A stretch of DNA of 64,000 nucleotides from RHKX01 sp963839535 (GTDB lineage Bacteria; Actinomycetota; Thermoleophilia; Solirubrobacterales; 70-9), in contig CAWIVF010000006.1 of assembly GCA_963839535.1 (NCBI GenBank), forward strand, positions 1 through 64,000. The letters are read 5' to 3'. Positions 35,872 to 45,122 of this stretch are shown here, one piece after another; within the stretch, counting starts at the first letter, position 1, and every line of letters starts with the position of its first letter. A program made the translations under genes and the position numbers. Under the pieces are notes generated by a model. The model did no database searches, was not told the origin of the DNA, and saw nothing but the letters and a program-made list of their open reading frames with translations.

Positions 35872-37558
35872 ATGACCCTCAACGGCTGGCTGCAGATCGC
35901 CCTCTTCTGTGCCATCATCGCCGCGCTCACGAAGCCGCTCGGCGCCTACGTCACCCGCGTCCTCGAAGGCACCCGGGCCCTCGCCCCCCTCGAGCGGCCG
36001 CTCTACCGCCTCGCTGGCATCGACCCGCGCGCCGAGCAGAGCTGGCTCGGCTATGCCTTAGCCATGCTCGCCTTCAACCTCGCGGGCTTCCTTGTCCTCT
36101 ACGCGCTCCAGCGCCTTCAGGCCGGCCTGCCGCTCAATCCCGCGGGGTTCGGCGCAGTGCCGCCCGAGCTCGCCTTCAACACCGCCGTTTCCTTCGTCAC
36201 CAACACGAACTGGCAGAACTACGGCGGCGAGACCACCATGGCGAATCTGACGCAGATGACCGGACTCACGGTGCAGAATTTCGTCTCTGCCGCCACCGGC
36301 ATCGCGGTCGCGGTCGCGGTCATCCGCGGCTTCGCCCGTGCGTCGGCGAAGAGCGTCGGCAACTTCTGGGTCGACCTCACCCGCATCACCCTCTTCGTGC
36401 TGCTGCCCATCGCGGCGTCATTGCGCTGGTCCTCATCTTGCTGGGAATGCCGCAGACGCTGGCCCCCTCGGTCGACGCCACCACCCTCGAAGGGGCGCGC
36501 CAGACCATCGCCACCGGCCCGCTCGCCGCCAGGTGGCGATCAAGATGCTCGGCACGAACGGCGGCGGCTTCTTCAACGTCAACGCCGCCCACCCGTTCGA
36601 GAACCCCACCGCCGTCGCCAACCTCCTGCAGATGGTGGCGATCTTCTCCCTCGGCGCGGCGCTCACCAACGTCTTCGGCCGCATGATCGGCGCCGAGCGC
36701 CAGGGTTGGGCGATCCTCGCCGCGATGGGCGTCCTCTTCATCACCGGCGTCGGCGTCACCTACTGGGCCGAGGCGAACGGCAACCCACTCGTCCATGCCC
36801 TCGGCGTCGACGGCGCCAATATGGAGGGCAAGGAGGTCCGCTTCGGCCCGGCGCTCTCGGCCCTCTTCGCCGTCATCACCACCGCCGCCTCCTGCGGCGC
36901 GGTCAACGCCATGCACGACAGCTTCATCCCGCTCGGCGGCCTCATCCCGCTCGTCAACATGCAACTCGGCGAGATCATCGTCGGCGGCGTCGGCGCCGGC
37001 CTCTACGGCATGCTGATCTTCGTGCTCGTCGCGATCTTCATCGCCGGTCTGATGGTCGGCCGCACGCCGGAGTACGTCGGCAAGAAGATCGAGGCACGCG
37101 AGGTCAATCTCGCCATGCTCGCGATCCTGTCGCTGCCGCTCGCGATGCTCGGCTTCACCGCCGTCGCCGTGCTGCTGCCGAACGCCGTCGCCTCGATCGC
37201 CAACGCCGGTCCGCACGGCTTCTCGGAGATCCTCTACGCCTACACCTCGGCCGCCGCCAACAACGGCTCGGCCTTCGGCGGCCTCACCGGCAACACGCCC
37301 TGGTACAACCTGACGCTCGGGGTCGCGATGCTGATGGGCCGCTTCCTCGTCATCATCCCGGCCCTCGCCATCGCCGGCTCGCTCGCCGCGAAGAAGGCGG
37401 TCCCGGCCTCGGCCGGCTCCTTCCCGACCCATGGCGGGCTCTTCGTCGGCCTGCTCGTCGGCGTCATCCTCATCGTCGGCGGCCTCACCTTCTTCCCGGC
37501 CCTCGCCCTCGGCCCCGTGGTCGAGCACCTGGCTATGCTTGCCGGCCAGACCTTCTGA
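35872..37558 (+). CDS. kdpA: potassium-transporting ATPase subunit KdpA (frameshifted)
   Basis: The K+-binding membrane subunit, about 562 residues. Selectivity-loop signatures of the K+ transporter superfamily are seen: NTAVSFVTNTNWQNYGGETT, MLGTNGGGFFNVNAAHPFEN, FAVITTAASCGAVNAMHDSF and YTSAAANNGSAFGGLTGNTP. Two single-base shifts (near 36418 and 36530) bracket the short segment LGMPQTLAPSVDATTLEGAR, after which the original protein resumes. It ends AMLAGQTF at 37558, 12 bases before kdpB. Confidence 0.92.
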
Positions 37559-37570
37559 TCGGAAACCATC

Positions 37571-38076
37571 ATGTCCAGACCCAGGTCCGCTCTACTCGCG
37601 CCGAAGATCGCGGTGCCCGCGCTCGGCTCGGCCTTCGCCAAACTCGACCCGCGACAGATGATCCGCAACCCGGTGATGTTCGTCGTCGAGGTCGTGGCGC
37701 TGCTCACCACCCTCCTCTTCCTGCGCGACCTCGCGACCGGCGCCGGCAACCTCGGCTTCAGCTTCCAGATCATCCTCTGGCTCTGGTTCACGCTCCTCTT
37801 CGCGAACTTCGCCGAGGCGATCGCCGAGGGCCGCGGTAAGGCCCAGGCCGCGAGCCTCAGGGCGACACGCAGCGACATCACCGCGAAGAAGCTGCGCGCC
37901 CCCGGGGACCGCGCCGTCTTCGACAGGGTGTCCTCGCTCGACCTCCGCCCCGGCGACCTCGTGATCGTCGAGGCGGGCGACTTCATCCCCTCGGACGGCG
38001 AGGTGATTGAGGGGATCGCCTCGGTCAACGAGGCCGCCATCACCGGCGAGTCCGCGCCGGTGATCCGCGAGTCGGG
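37571..38076 (+). pseudogene. kdpB: potassium-transporting ATPase ATP-binding subunit KdpB, 5' fragment only
   Basis: Residues 1-168 of the P-type ATPase subunit are intact: MIRNPVMFVVEVVALLTTLL, ILWLWFTLLFANFAEAIAEG, LDLRPGDLVIVEAGDFIPSD and the TGES loop INEAAITGESAPVIRESG. At about 38077 the homology stops inside RESG(GD), and the following bases are the antisense of a TPR regulator. The DKTG phosphorylation site, nucleotide domain, kdpC and kdpDE are missing, so no working Kdp pump can be made from this copy as assembled. Confidence 0.9.
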
Positions 38077-38077
38077 A

Positions 38078-39185
38078 ACCAGCGCGCCAGGCCGAGGGCG
38101 TAGCGGGCCCAGCTCGAGCTCGGCGCGAGCTCGACGGCGCGGGTGGCGAGCGAAAGCGCCCGCTCGCGGGGGTCCGGCTCGGTCGCGCCGATCGGGTGGC
38201 GGAAGCGGAAGGCGTTGGAGTAGACGAGCGAGAGGCAGGCGTGCGCCTCGGCATAGTCGGGCTCGGTCGCCACGGCGCGCTCGAGCCCGATCCGCACCGC
38301 CTCGATCATCGCCCGGTCGAAGGTCCGCCAGTAGGCGTAGAAGAGCAGGACCGCCGCGTAGCTGCCGAGGGTCTCGGGCACCTGTCCGTCGGCGTCGCGC
38401 GCCCGGTCGCTCTGGATGGCGCCGTACGGCTGCGCCAGCGCCCGCGCGACGCGGTTCGCCACCTCGTTGCGGAGCGCGATGATCTCGGAGGGGTGCAGGG
38501 TGCGCTCGAAGGTCTCGGCCCAGACGGCGCGGCCGCTCGCCGCCTCGACGAGGAGGATGTCCACCTCGAAGCGGTCGGGCAGGAGCGAGGTCTGGCCGGT
38601 CACGATGTAGTCCGCGGCGAGATCGCGCCTGGCGGCCTCGAGGTCGACGTCGGCCGGGTGGCGGAAGGCGGTCTCGGTGCCGAAGACGCGCAGGCCGGTG
38701 AAGCGGGCGAGCGCGATGATCAGCGACCGGGTGAAGCCGCGGGTGAAGCTCGGGAAGGATGACTGGTCGCCCTCCTCCTCCAGGGCCGTCACCAGCACCC
38801 TCGGCAAGCCGTCCGGACCCTGCCGGAGCGGCGCCGGATCGGTGCGGCGGAACACCGGCACGTACCCTCCGCGCGGGATGTCGATCCGGAGGTGGCTCGC
38901 CCGGCCCTCGGTCAGATAATAGCGCTCGAGCGAGCGCCTGAGCCGGCCGGCCTCGATACGGACGATGGAATCGAGCTGCGGGTCGAAGCCCTCGTCGCGT
39001 CTGAAGACTGCGGTGGCGATGGCATAGGCCTTGATGCGCCCGGACCGCCCGGCCAGCGCCTCCTCGACGACGTAGGCGAGGAAGTGGCGATTGCGCTCCG
39101 AGGCGTCGAAAGCCGGCGACGCGAGGATGCGTTGCAGCTCCGCGTGAACGGCATCGGCCGAAGCGGTCTGTTCCTCCCCCACCAT
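38078..39185 (-). pseudogene. winged-helix/TPR transcriptional regulator, 3' end lost
   Basis: From the ATG at 39185 (MVGEEQTASADAVHAELQRI) about 368 residues. The N-terminal region RNRHFLAYVVEEALAGRSGR with FDPQLDSIVRIEAGRLRRSL and RIDIPRGGYVPVFRR is the DNA-binding part of adenylate-cyclase-like TPR regulators; the middle (RDLAADYIVTGQTSLLPDRF, RTLHPSEIIALRNEVANRVA) is the non-catalytic cyclase-type region; TPRs begin at VATEPDYAEAHACLSLVYSN. Homology ends at SWARYALGLARWF, where it meets the kdpB fragment head on. Several C-terminal TPRs are presumably lost. Confidence 0.8.
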
Positions 39186-39337
39186 GCCACGGCTTCCGTA
39201 TCCGCCTGGAACTCGCGCGGGATGATGCCACAGCGGCGACGCGACGGGAACCTGAAGACCGCCGTTGCTGACAGTGACGTACTTCGCAGGTCCGCGAGCC
39301 GGGCGCAGCCTGATCGCGTCTCGGACCGGGTGAGGCA

Positions 39338-39607
39338 ATGGCCAAGGCCGACATCGCACAGACCGGGCTGGCCCAGGCGGCGGCGCGATTTCCGGCGGCG
39401 GCCGCGAGGCTTCGCCGGCTCGCGCTCGCCGACCCGGGATTCCGCGAGCTCTGCGAGGAGTACGGGTTGGCGCGGCAGAGCCTCGCCCGCTTCGAGGCGC
39501 TGCCGGACGCCGCCGAGCGGCCGGAGGTCACGGACTACCGGTCCGTCATCGCCGAGCTCGAGGGCGAGATCGACCGGTTTCTGAGGGAGGCAAGACCGGG
39601 AGGCTGA
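39338..39607 (+). CDS. small helical hypothetical protein
   Basis: An 89-residue Ala/Arg/Glu-rich protein (FPAAAARLRRLALADPGFRE, LCEEYGLARQSLARFEALPD, YRSVIAELEGEIDRFLREA). It is predicted wholly helical, with a coiled-coil-like C-terminus. No signal or membrane segment. It resembles small uncharacterised proteins with the pattern F-R-E-L-C-E-x-Y. Standing between a regulator and the arc operon, its function is unknown. Confidence 0.6.
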   Translation: MAKADIAQTGLAQAAARFPAAAARLRRLALADPGFRELCEEYGLARQSLARFEALPDAAERPEVTDYRSVIAELEGEIDRFLREARPGG

Positions 39608-39640
39608 CGGAACCCTCCAAGGAAGCTCACCGGAAATTCG

Positions 39641-39686
39641 GGCACGGCCCGGCTAGCCTCGGGAGGGGCGCCGGGGAGGCCGTGCC
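39641..39686 (+). promoter_or_regulatory. stem-loop upstream of the YfcC-arcABC operon
   Basis: GGCACGGCC (39641-39649) pairs exactly with GGCCGTGCC (39678-39686), with further CGGC/GCCG pairing inside. It lies 22 bases before the carrier gene start, so it could be a terminator for the preceding gene or a leader structure. No FNR or ArgR box was evident by eye. Confidence 0.35.
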
Positions 39687-39707
39687 TCGCGGACATCAGG
39701 GCAGACC

Positions 39708-41177
39708 ATGAAGAAGTTCCCGACCGCCTTCACCATCCTCTTCGTGCTGATCGTCGTCGTGGCGGCGCTGACCTGGATCATTCCGGCCGGCCAGTACGAG
39801 CGCGCGATGAACGAGACGCTGGGGCGCGAGGCGCCGGTGCCTGGCACCTACGCCCTGGTCGAGCCGAACCCGCAGGGGCTGGTCGCAGTGCTGATGGCGC
39901 CGATCGCCGGGCTCTACGACCCGGCGACGGGCATGGCGAACGCCGTCGACGTCGCGGTCTTCGTGCTGATCATCGGCGGCTTCCTCGCGGTGGTGACCAA
40001 GACCGGGGCGATCGACGCCGGCATCGGCTGGCTGCTGACGGCGCTGAAGGGGCGGGAGATCTGGATGATCCCGATCCTGATGGCGGCCTTCGCCGCGGGC
40101 GGGACGAGCTACGGGATGGCGGAGGAGAGCCTCGCCTTCTACGCGATCGTGCTGCCGGTGTTCATCCGGGCGGGCTACGACGCGCTGACCGGGGTCGCGG
40201 TGATCATGCTCGGCTGCGGCATCGGCACGCTCGGCTCGACCTTCAACGCCTTCGCGACGGTGATCGCCTCGAACGCGGCGGGGGTGCCGTTCACCGACGG
40301 GCTGCTGCTGCGGGTGTTCATCCTCTTCGCCTGCCTCGCCGCCGGCATCCTCTTCGTGATGCGCTACGCGCAGCGGGTGAAGGCGGAGCCGGCGCGCTCG
40401 GTGGTGGCGGCGCAGCGCGAGGACAACATCGCGCACTTCCTCAAGGGCTCGGAGCTCGGCGCGCCGCTGCCGGAGTTCAACCGGGTGCGCGAGATCATCC
40501 TGGCGCTGTTCGGGCTCACCTTCGTGATGATGCTCTACGGGGTGATCGCGCGCGGCTGGTGGATGGGCCAGATGTCGGCGCTGTTCCTCGGCATGGCGAT
40601 CGTCACCTTCTTCGTCGCGAAGTTCGACGCCTCGACGAAGATGGACGAGCACACCTTCGTCGACACCTTCGTCAACGGCGCGCGCGACCTGCTCGGGGTG
40701 GCGCTGATCATCGGCGTCGCCCGCGGCATCGTCGTGATCATGGACGCGGGCAAGATCACCGACACCATCCTGAACGCGCTCGCCGGCACCCTCGCCGGGT
40801 TCGGCAACGTCCTCTTCATCAACGTCATGCTGGCGTTCCAGACGATCCTGTCGTTCCTGGTGCCGTCGTCGTCGGGGCTCGCGGTGCTGACGATGCCGAT
40901 CCTGGCGCCGCTGTCGGACTTCGCCGGGGTGCAGCGCGACCTGACGGTCACCGCCTACCAGTCGGCGAACGGCTGGGTGAACCTGTTCAACCCGACCTTC
41001 GCGGTGGTGATGGGCGGGCTGGCGATCGGGCGGGTGGCCTACGACCGCTGGCTGCGGTTCGTCTGGCCGCTGCTGGTGATCCTCGCGGTGATCATCTCGG
41101 CGGCGCTCAGCCTCACGGCGATGATGACGGACGTGCCCGCCGCGGCCCCGGCGCCCGCAGCGGCGCCGGCGAACTGA
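39708..41177 (+). CDS. YfcC-family carrier (arginine/ornithine antiporter role likely)
   Basis: A 489-residue polytopic membrane protein of the YfcC/ArcD-like (C4-dicarboxylate anaerobic carrier-related) family, with about 12 hydrophobic helices. Signature segments: FTILFVLIVVVAALTWIIPA, GGTSYGMAEESLAFYAIVLP, QTILSFLVPSSSGLAVLTMP and AYQSANGWVNLFNPTFAVVM. It is the first gene before arcA, the place usually taken by the arginine/ornithine antiporter arcD, so exchange of arginine for ornithine is the likely role. The Ala/Pro-rich tail is dispensable-looking. Intact gene. Confidence 0.85.
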   Translation: MKKFPTAFTILFVLIVVVAALTWIIPAGQYERAMNETLGREAPVPGTYALVEPNPQGLVAVLMAPIAGLYDPATGMANAVDVAVFVLIIGGFLAVVTKTGAIDAGIGWLLTALKGREIWMIPILMAAFAAGGTSYGMAEESLAFYAIVLPVFIRAGYDALTGVAVIMLGCGIGTLGSTFNAFATVIASNAAGVPFTDGLLLRVFILFACLAAGILFVMRYAQRVKAEPARSVVAAQREDNIAHFLKGSELGAPLPEFNRVREIILALFGLTFVMMLYGVIARGWWMGQMSALFLGMAIVTFFVAKFDASTKMDEHTFVDTFVNGARDLLGVALIIGVARGIVVIMDAGKITDTILNALAGTLAGFGNVLFINVMLAFQTILSFLVPSSSGLAVLTMPILAPLSDFAGVQRDLTVTAYQSANGWVNLFNPTFAVVMGGLAIGRVAYDRWLRFVWPLLVILAVIISAALSLTAMMTDVPAAAPAPAAAPAN

Positions 41178-41306
41178 GGCGATGGCGAGCCGAGGCGAGC
41201 GTGGCGGCCGAAGGCTTCGGATCGTTGCGCACTTCCTCGCCGGCATCCCCATCCACGTCGCGATCAAATGGCGCACCCGCGCCCAAGAACGGGAGGAGAC
41301 CTGACC

Positions 41307-42533
41307 ATGCAACTCGGCGTCCACTCGGAGATCGGCAAGCTCCGCAAGGTGATGGTGTCGCGCCCGTCGCTCGCCCACGAGCGGCTGACGCCCGGCAACT
41401 GCCACGACCTGCTGTTCGACGACGTGATCTGGGTGCAGAAGGCGCGCTCCGACCACGCCGACTTCGTGCTGAAGATGAAGGACCGCGGCATCGAGGTCTA
41501 CGACATCCAGGACCTGCTGACCGACGTCTTCCGCGACAGCCCCGAGGCGCGCGCCTTCGTGCTCGACCGGCGGATCACCCCGAACCAGGTGGGGCCGGCG
41601 CTCGCGCGCATCCTGCGGCCGTGGCTCGACGAGCTCGACCCGCACCTGCTGGCGCGGCACCTGCTCGGCGGCGTCGTGCGCGACGACCTGCCCGCGGACA
41701 TGGTGACGCCGGTGATGCGCGAGGCGCTGTCGGCGACCGAGTTCATCGTGAAGCCGGTGCCGAACGCGCTCTTCCAGCGCGACCCGTCCTGCTGGATCTA
41801 CGGCGGGGTCACCTGCAACCCGATGTTCTGGCCGGCGCGCAAGCCCGAGGCGCTGTTCCAGCGCGCGGTCTACAAGTTCCACCCGGCCTTCACCAAGAAC
41901 GAGTTCGAGATCTGGTGGGGCGACAGCGACGAGGACTGGGGCAACACCTCGATGGAAGGCGGCGACGTCATGCCGATCGGCAAGGGCGTCGTGCTGATCG
42001 GCATGGGCGAGCGCACCACCCGGCAGGCGGTGAACCAGGTCGCCGACCGGCTGTTCGAGAAGGGCGCCGCCGAGCGGGTCATCGCCTGCGCCATGCCGAA
42101 GTCGCGCGCGGCCATGCACCTCGACACGGTCTTCACCTGCCTCGACCACGACAAGGTGACGGCCTTCCGCGAGGTGGTGGACGAGATCACCTGCTTCTCG
42201 CTGCGGCCCGACGGCAACGGCGACGTCGAGATCACCAAGGAGGAGGGCCACCTCTTCGACGTCTACAAGGCGGCGCTGGGCCTCAACGACCTGCTGGTCG
42301 TCGGCACCGGCGGCAACGCCTTCGACGCCGAGCGCGAGCAGTGGGACGACGGCAACAACGTCGTCGCGCTCGAGCCGGGGGTGATCGTCGGCTACGACCG
42401 CAACACCCACACCAACACGCTGCTGCGCAAGGCCGGCGTCGAGGTCATCACCATCGGCAGCCAGGAGCTCGGGCGCGGGCGCGGCGGCGGGCACTGCATG
42501 ACCTGCCCGATCCTGCGCGACCCGGCCTACTGA
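41307..42533 (+). CDS. arcA: arginine deiminase
   Basis: Hydrolyses arginine to citrulline and ammonia, first step of the arginine deiminase pathway. 408 residues. It begins MQLGVHSEIGKLRKVMVSRP and contains PNALFQRDPSCWIYGGVTCN, SMEGGDVMPIGKGVVLIGMG (with the substrate-binding EGGD) and the catalytic Cys397 in GRGRGGGHCMTCP. A GGAGGA site lies 9 bases before the ATG. Intact and followed by arcB after 14 bases. Confidence 0.97.
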   Translation: MQLGVHSEIGKLRKVMVSRPSLAHERLTPGNCHDLLFDDVIWVQKARSDHADFVLKMKDRGIEVYDIQDLLTDVFRDSPEARAFVLDRRITPNQVGPALARILRPWLDELDPHLLARHLLGGVVRDDLPADMVTPVMREALSATEFIVKPVPNALFQRDPSCWIYGGVTCNPMFWPARKPEALFQRAVYKFHPAFTKNEFEIWWGDSDEDWGNTSMEGGDVMPIGKGVVLIGMGERTTRQAVNQVADRLFEKGAAERVIACAMPKSRAAMHLDTVFTCLDHDKVTAFREVVDEITCFSLRPDGNGDVEITKEEGHLFDVYKAALGLNDLLVVGTGGNAFDAEREQWDDGNNVVALEPGVIVGYDRNTHTNTLLRKAGVEVITIGSQELGRGRGGGHCMTCPILRDPAY

Positions 42534-42547
42534 AGGGGAGGAAATCC

Positions 42548-43551
42548 ATGTCGTTCAATCTCAAGGGCCGCAGCTACCTGAAGCTCGACGACTTCAGCCA
42601 GCGCGAGATGCTCTACCTGCTCGACCTCTCGCGCGACCTGAAGCGCGCCAAGTACGCCGGCACCGAGCAGCCGCAGCTCAAGGGCAAGGAGATCTGCCTG
42701 ATCTTCGAGAAGACCTCGACCCGCACCCGCTGCGCCTTCGAGGTCGCCGCCCACGACCAGGGGGCGCACGTCACCTACCTCGACCCCTCGGGCAGCCAGA
42801 TCGGCCACAAGGAGTCGATGAAGGACACCGCCCGCGTGCTCGGGCGGATGTTCGACGCCATCGAGTTCCGCGGCTCCGGCCAGACCAATGTCGAGGAGCT
42901 GGCGAAGTTCGCCGGCGTGCCGGTCTACAACGGCCTGACCGACGACTGGCACCCGACGCAGATGCTCGCCGACATGCTGACCATGGTCGAGAACTCCGAC
43001 AAGCCGCGGACGCAGATCGCCTACGCCTTCCTCGGCGACGCCCGCAACAACATGGGCAACTCGCTGCTTGGTGCTCGGCGCGATGATGGGCTGCGACGTG
43101 CGCATGGTGGCGCCGAAGGAGAACCAGCCGCACGACGACGTGCAGGCGATCGCGCGCAAGTGGGCCGAGCAGACCGGCGCGCGGCTGATGGTGACCGACG
43201 ACATCGACAAGGGCGTGAAGGGCGTCGACTTCGTCCACACCGACGTCTGGGTGTCGATGGGCGAGGCCGAAGGAGGTCTGGGAGAGCCGGATCAAGCTGC
43301 TCACGCCCTACCAGGTCAACATGGCGCTGATGAAGAAGACCGGCAACCCGACGGTCAAGTTCATGCACTGCCTGCCGGCCTTCCACAACACCGAGACCAA
43401 GGTCGGCAAGGAGACGTTCGAGAAGTTCGGCATCTCCGAGATGGAGGTGACCGAGGAGGTGTTCGAGAGCCCGATGAACGTCGCCTTCGAGCAGGCCGAG
43501 AACCGGCTGCACACCATCAAGGCGATCCTCGTCGCCACCCTGGGGAACTGA
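42548..43551 (+). CDS. arcB: ornithine carbamoyltransferase, catabolic (frameshifted)
   Basis: Converts citrulline and phosphate to ornithine and carbamoyl phosphate. Motifs: FEKTSTRTRCAFEVAAHDQG (carbamoyl-phosphate binding), GSGQTNVEELAKFAGVPVYN, DDWHPTQMLADMLTM (HPTQ), and FMHCLPAFHNTETKVGKETF (HCLP). Extra single bases near 43068 and 43274 break the frame, with VLGAMMGCDVRMVAPKENQP between them. About 333 residues once restored, the normal length. The long form with the C-terminal extension VFEQAENRLHTIKAIL fits catabolic enzymes. Confidence 0.95.
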
Positions 43552-43554
43552 CCG

Positions 43555-44480
43555 ATGGGCCGCATCGTCGTCGCCCTCGGCGGCAACGCGCTGCTCAAGC
43601 GCGGCGAGGAGATGACCGCCGCCAACCAGCGCGTCAACGCCCGCATCGCCGCGGCGGCGCTGGCGCCGCTCTGCGCCGAGCACGAGGTCGTCATCACCCA
43701 CGGCAACGGCCCGCAGGTCGGGCTGCTGGCGCTGCAGGAGATCGCCTACCCCGGCGAGGACGCGCCGCTCGACGTGCTCGGCGCCGAGACCGAGGGCGCG
43801 ATCGGCTACATGATCGAGCAGGAGCTCGGCAACGTGCTGCCGTTCGAGAAGCCGATCGCCACGCTCCTCACCATGGTCGAGGTCGACCCGGACGACCCGG
43901 CCTTCCAGGACCCGACCAAGTTCATCGGCAAGGTCTACGACGAGGCCGAGGCGAAGGCGGAAGCGCAGGCCAAGGGCTGGACGGTGAAGCCCGACGGCAA
44001 GCACTGGCGCCGGGTGGTGCCCTCGCCGCTGCCGCAAGCGGATCTTCCAGCTTCGCCCGATCACCTGGCTGCTCGAGAAGGGCACCGTGGTGATCGCCGC
44101 CGGCGGCGGCGGCATCCCGACCATGTACGAGAAGGGCACCCGCCGGCTGGTCGGCGTCGAATGCGTGATCGACAAGGACCGCGCCACCGCGCTCCTCGCC
44201 CGCGAGATCGGGGCCGACCATCTTCGTCTGCGCCACCGACGCCGACGCCGTCTACCTCGACTGGGGCACGCCGGAGCAGCGGGCGATCCGCTGGGCCACG
44301 CCCGACGCGATGGACGCCTACGACTTCCCGGCCGGCTCCATGGGCCCGAAGGTGGAGGCGGCGCAGGACTTCGCCCGCGCCACCGGTGGCCGCGCGATCA
44401 TCTGCGCCCTCGCGGACGTGCCCGCGGCGGTGCGCGGCGAGAAGGGCACGACGATCGCCGACGACCCCGAGTTCGGATCC
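43555..44480 (+). CDS. arcC: carbamate kinase (frameshifted, end uncertain)
   Basis: Makes ATP from carbamoyl phosphate. It begins MGRIVVALGGNALLKRGEEM and has VVITHGNGPQVGLLALQE, ETEGAIGYMIEQELGNVLP, VVIAAGGGGIPTMYEKGTRR, VECVIDKDRATALLAREIGA and CATDADAVYLDWGTPEQRAI. Frame changes are needed near 44037 and 44219. The C-terminus AIICALADVPAAVRGEKGTT is normal, but no stop follows for over 600 bases in frame; recognisable sequence ends about 44480 at DDPEFG, suggesting a lost or shifted stop. Confidence 0.92.
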
Positions 44481-44616
44481 GATAAGCTTTCATTGAGGCC
44501 CGCGATGATCGACGCATGGTCGACGACGAGCCCCCTAGGCCCGCGGCCCTCCGGCATGGCGCGGTATCAAGTCGGAGCGCGCTGGCGCGCTTCAAATCAT
44601 TCAACGGGAGGAACCC

Positions 44617-44850
44617 ATGAAGCACTTCCTTACAGCCATTGCCATCGCGACGCCGCTCGTCGTCGGAATGCCCGTCCTCGCGCAGGTCCAGCTGGATCAC
44701 AATACCGCGCAGGCGTTGACCGATCTGGGGATCGACACGTCGCAGGTCACCGAGCAGGACGACGTCGGCTACATCAACCAGATCCTGGCTTCGGACGCCG
44801 ACGCGACGACGAAGAAGGCGGAGATCATGGAGCTGCTCGAAGCGGAATAG
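44617..44850 (+). CDS. small secreted protein of unknown function
   Basis: A 77-residue protein with a clear signal peptide (MKHFLTAIAIATPLVVGMPV LAQ) and a mature part of about 54 residues (LDHNTAQALTDLGIDTSQVT, YINQILASDADATTKKAEIM). It starts 7 bases after GGGAGGA. The mature part is helical and acidic. No family recognised; periplasmic location expected. Confidence 0.65.
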   Translation: MKHFLTAIAIATPLVVGMPVLAQVQLDHNTAQALTDLGIDTSQVTEQDDVGYINQILASDADATTKKAEIMELLEAE

Positions 44851-44936
44851 TCGTCGCCTGCTGGTGCGGCGCCGGCGGTTGGCAGGCATCTGAGTGCCAA
44901 CCGCCACGCCCGCAATACCGCCGAAAGGACAACCCG

Positions 44937-45113
44937 ATGCCGCATACAGGCATGATCCGGAACCCGGGCGCATCCGCGGGCCGGGCGGTCTCGAGCTTCG
45001 GCAGCGGGCCGGCGCTGGCAAACGTGCCGGAGGCGGCGCGGGCCGAAAAGCGAACCACGATCGTCGAGAACCCCGGTCCGGACGTCGGCGGAGAGGGGAT
45101 CCGGTTGCGCTGA
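44937..45113 (+). pseudogene. 58-codon frame resembling a carbamate kinase C-terminus
   Basis: The frame opens at an ATG after GAAAGGA and reads MPHTGMIRNPGASAGRAVSS, then ALANVPEAARAEKRTTIVEN P. That last part matches arcC's ALADVPAAVRGEKGTTIADD P at most positions, and lies in the same frame as the unterminated arcC. The nucleotide match is diverged, so it is not a recent copy. It could be a remnant of a second arcC or a chance small gene. Confidence 0.4.
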
Positions 45114-45122
45114 GGTCACGCC

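Noticed and set aside
44471..44487. GGATCC and AAGCTT sites three bases apart, looking like vector polylinker
   Set aside because: The flanking bases do not match known cloning-vector sequence beyond about ten positions, so this is most likely chance, although it does lie at the suspicious arcC end.
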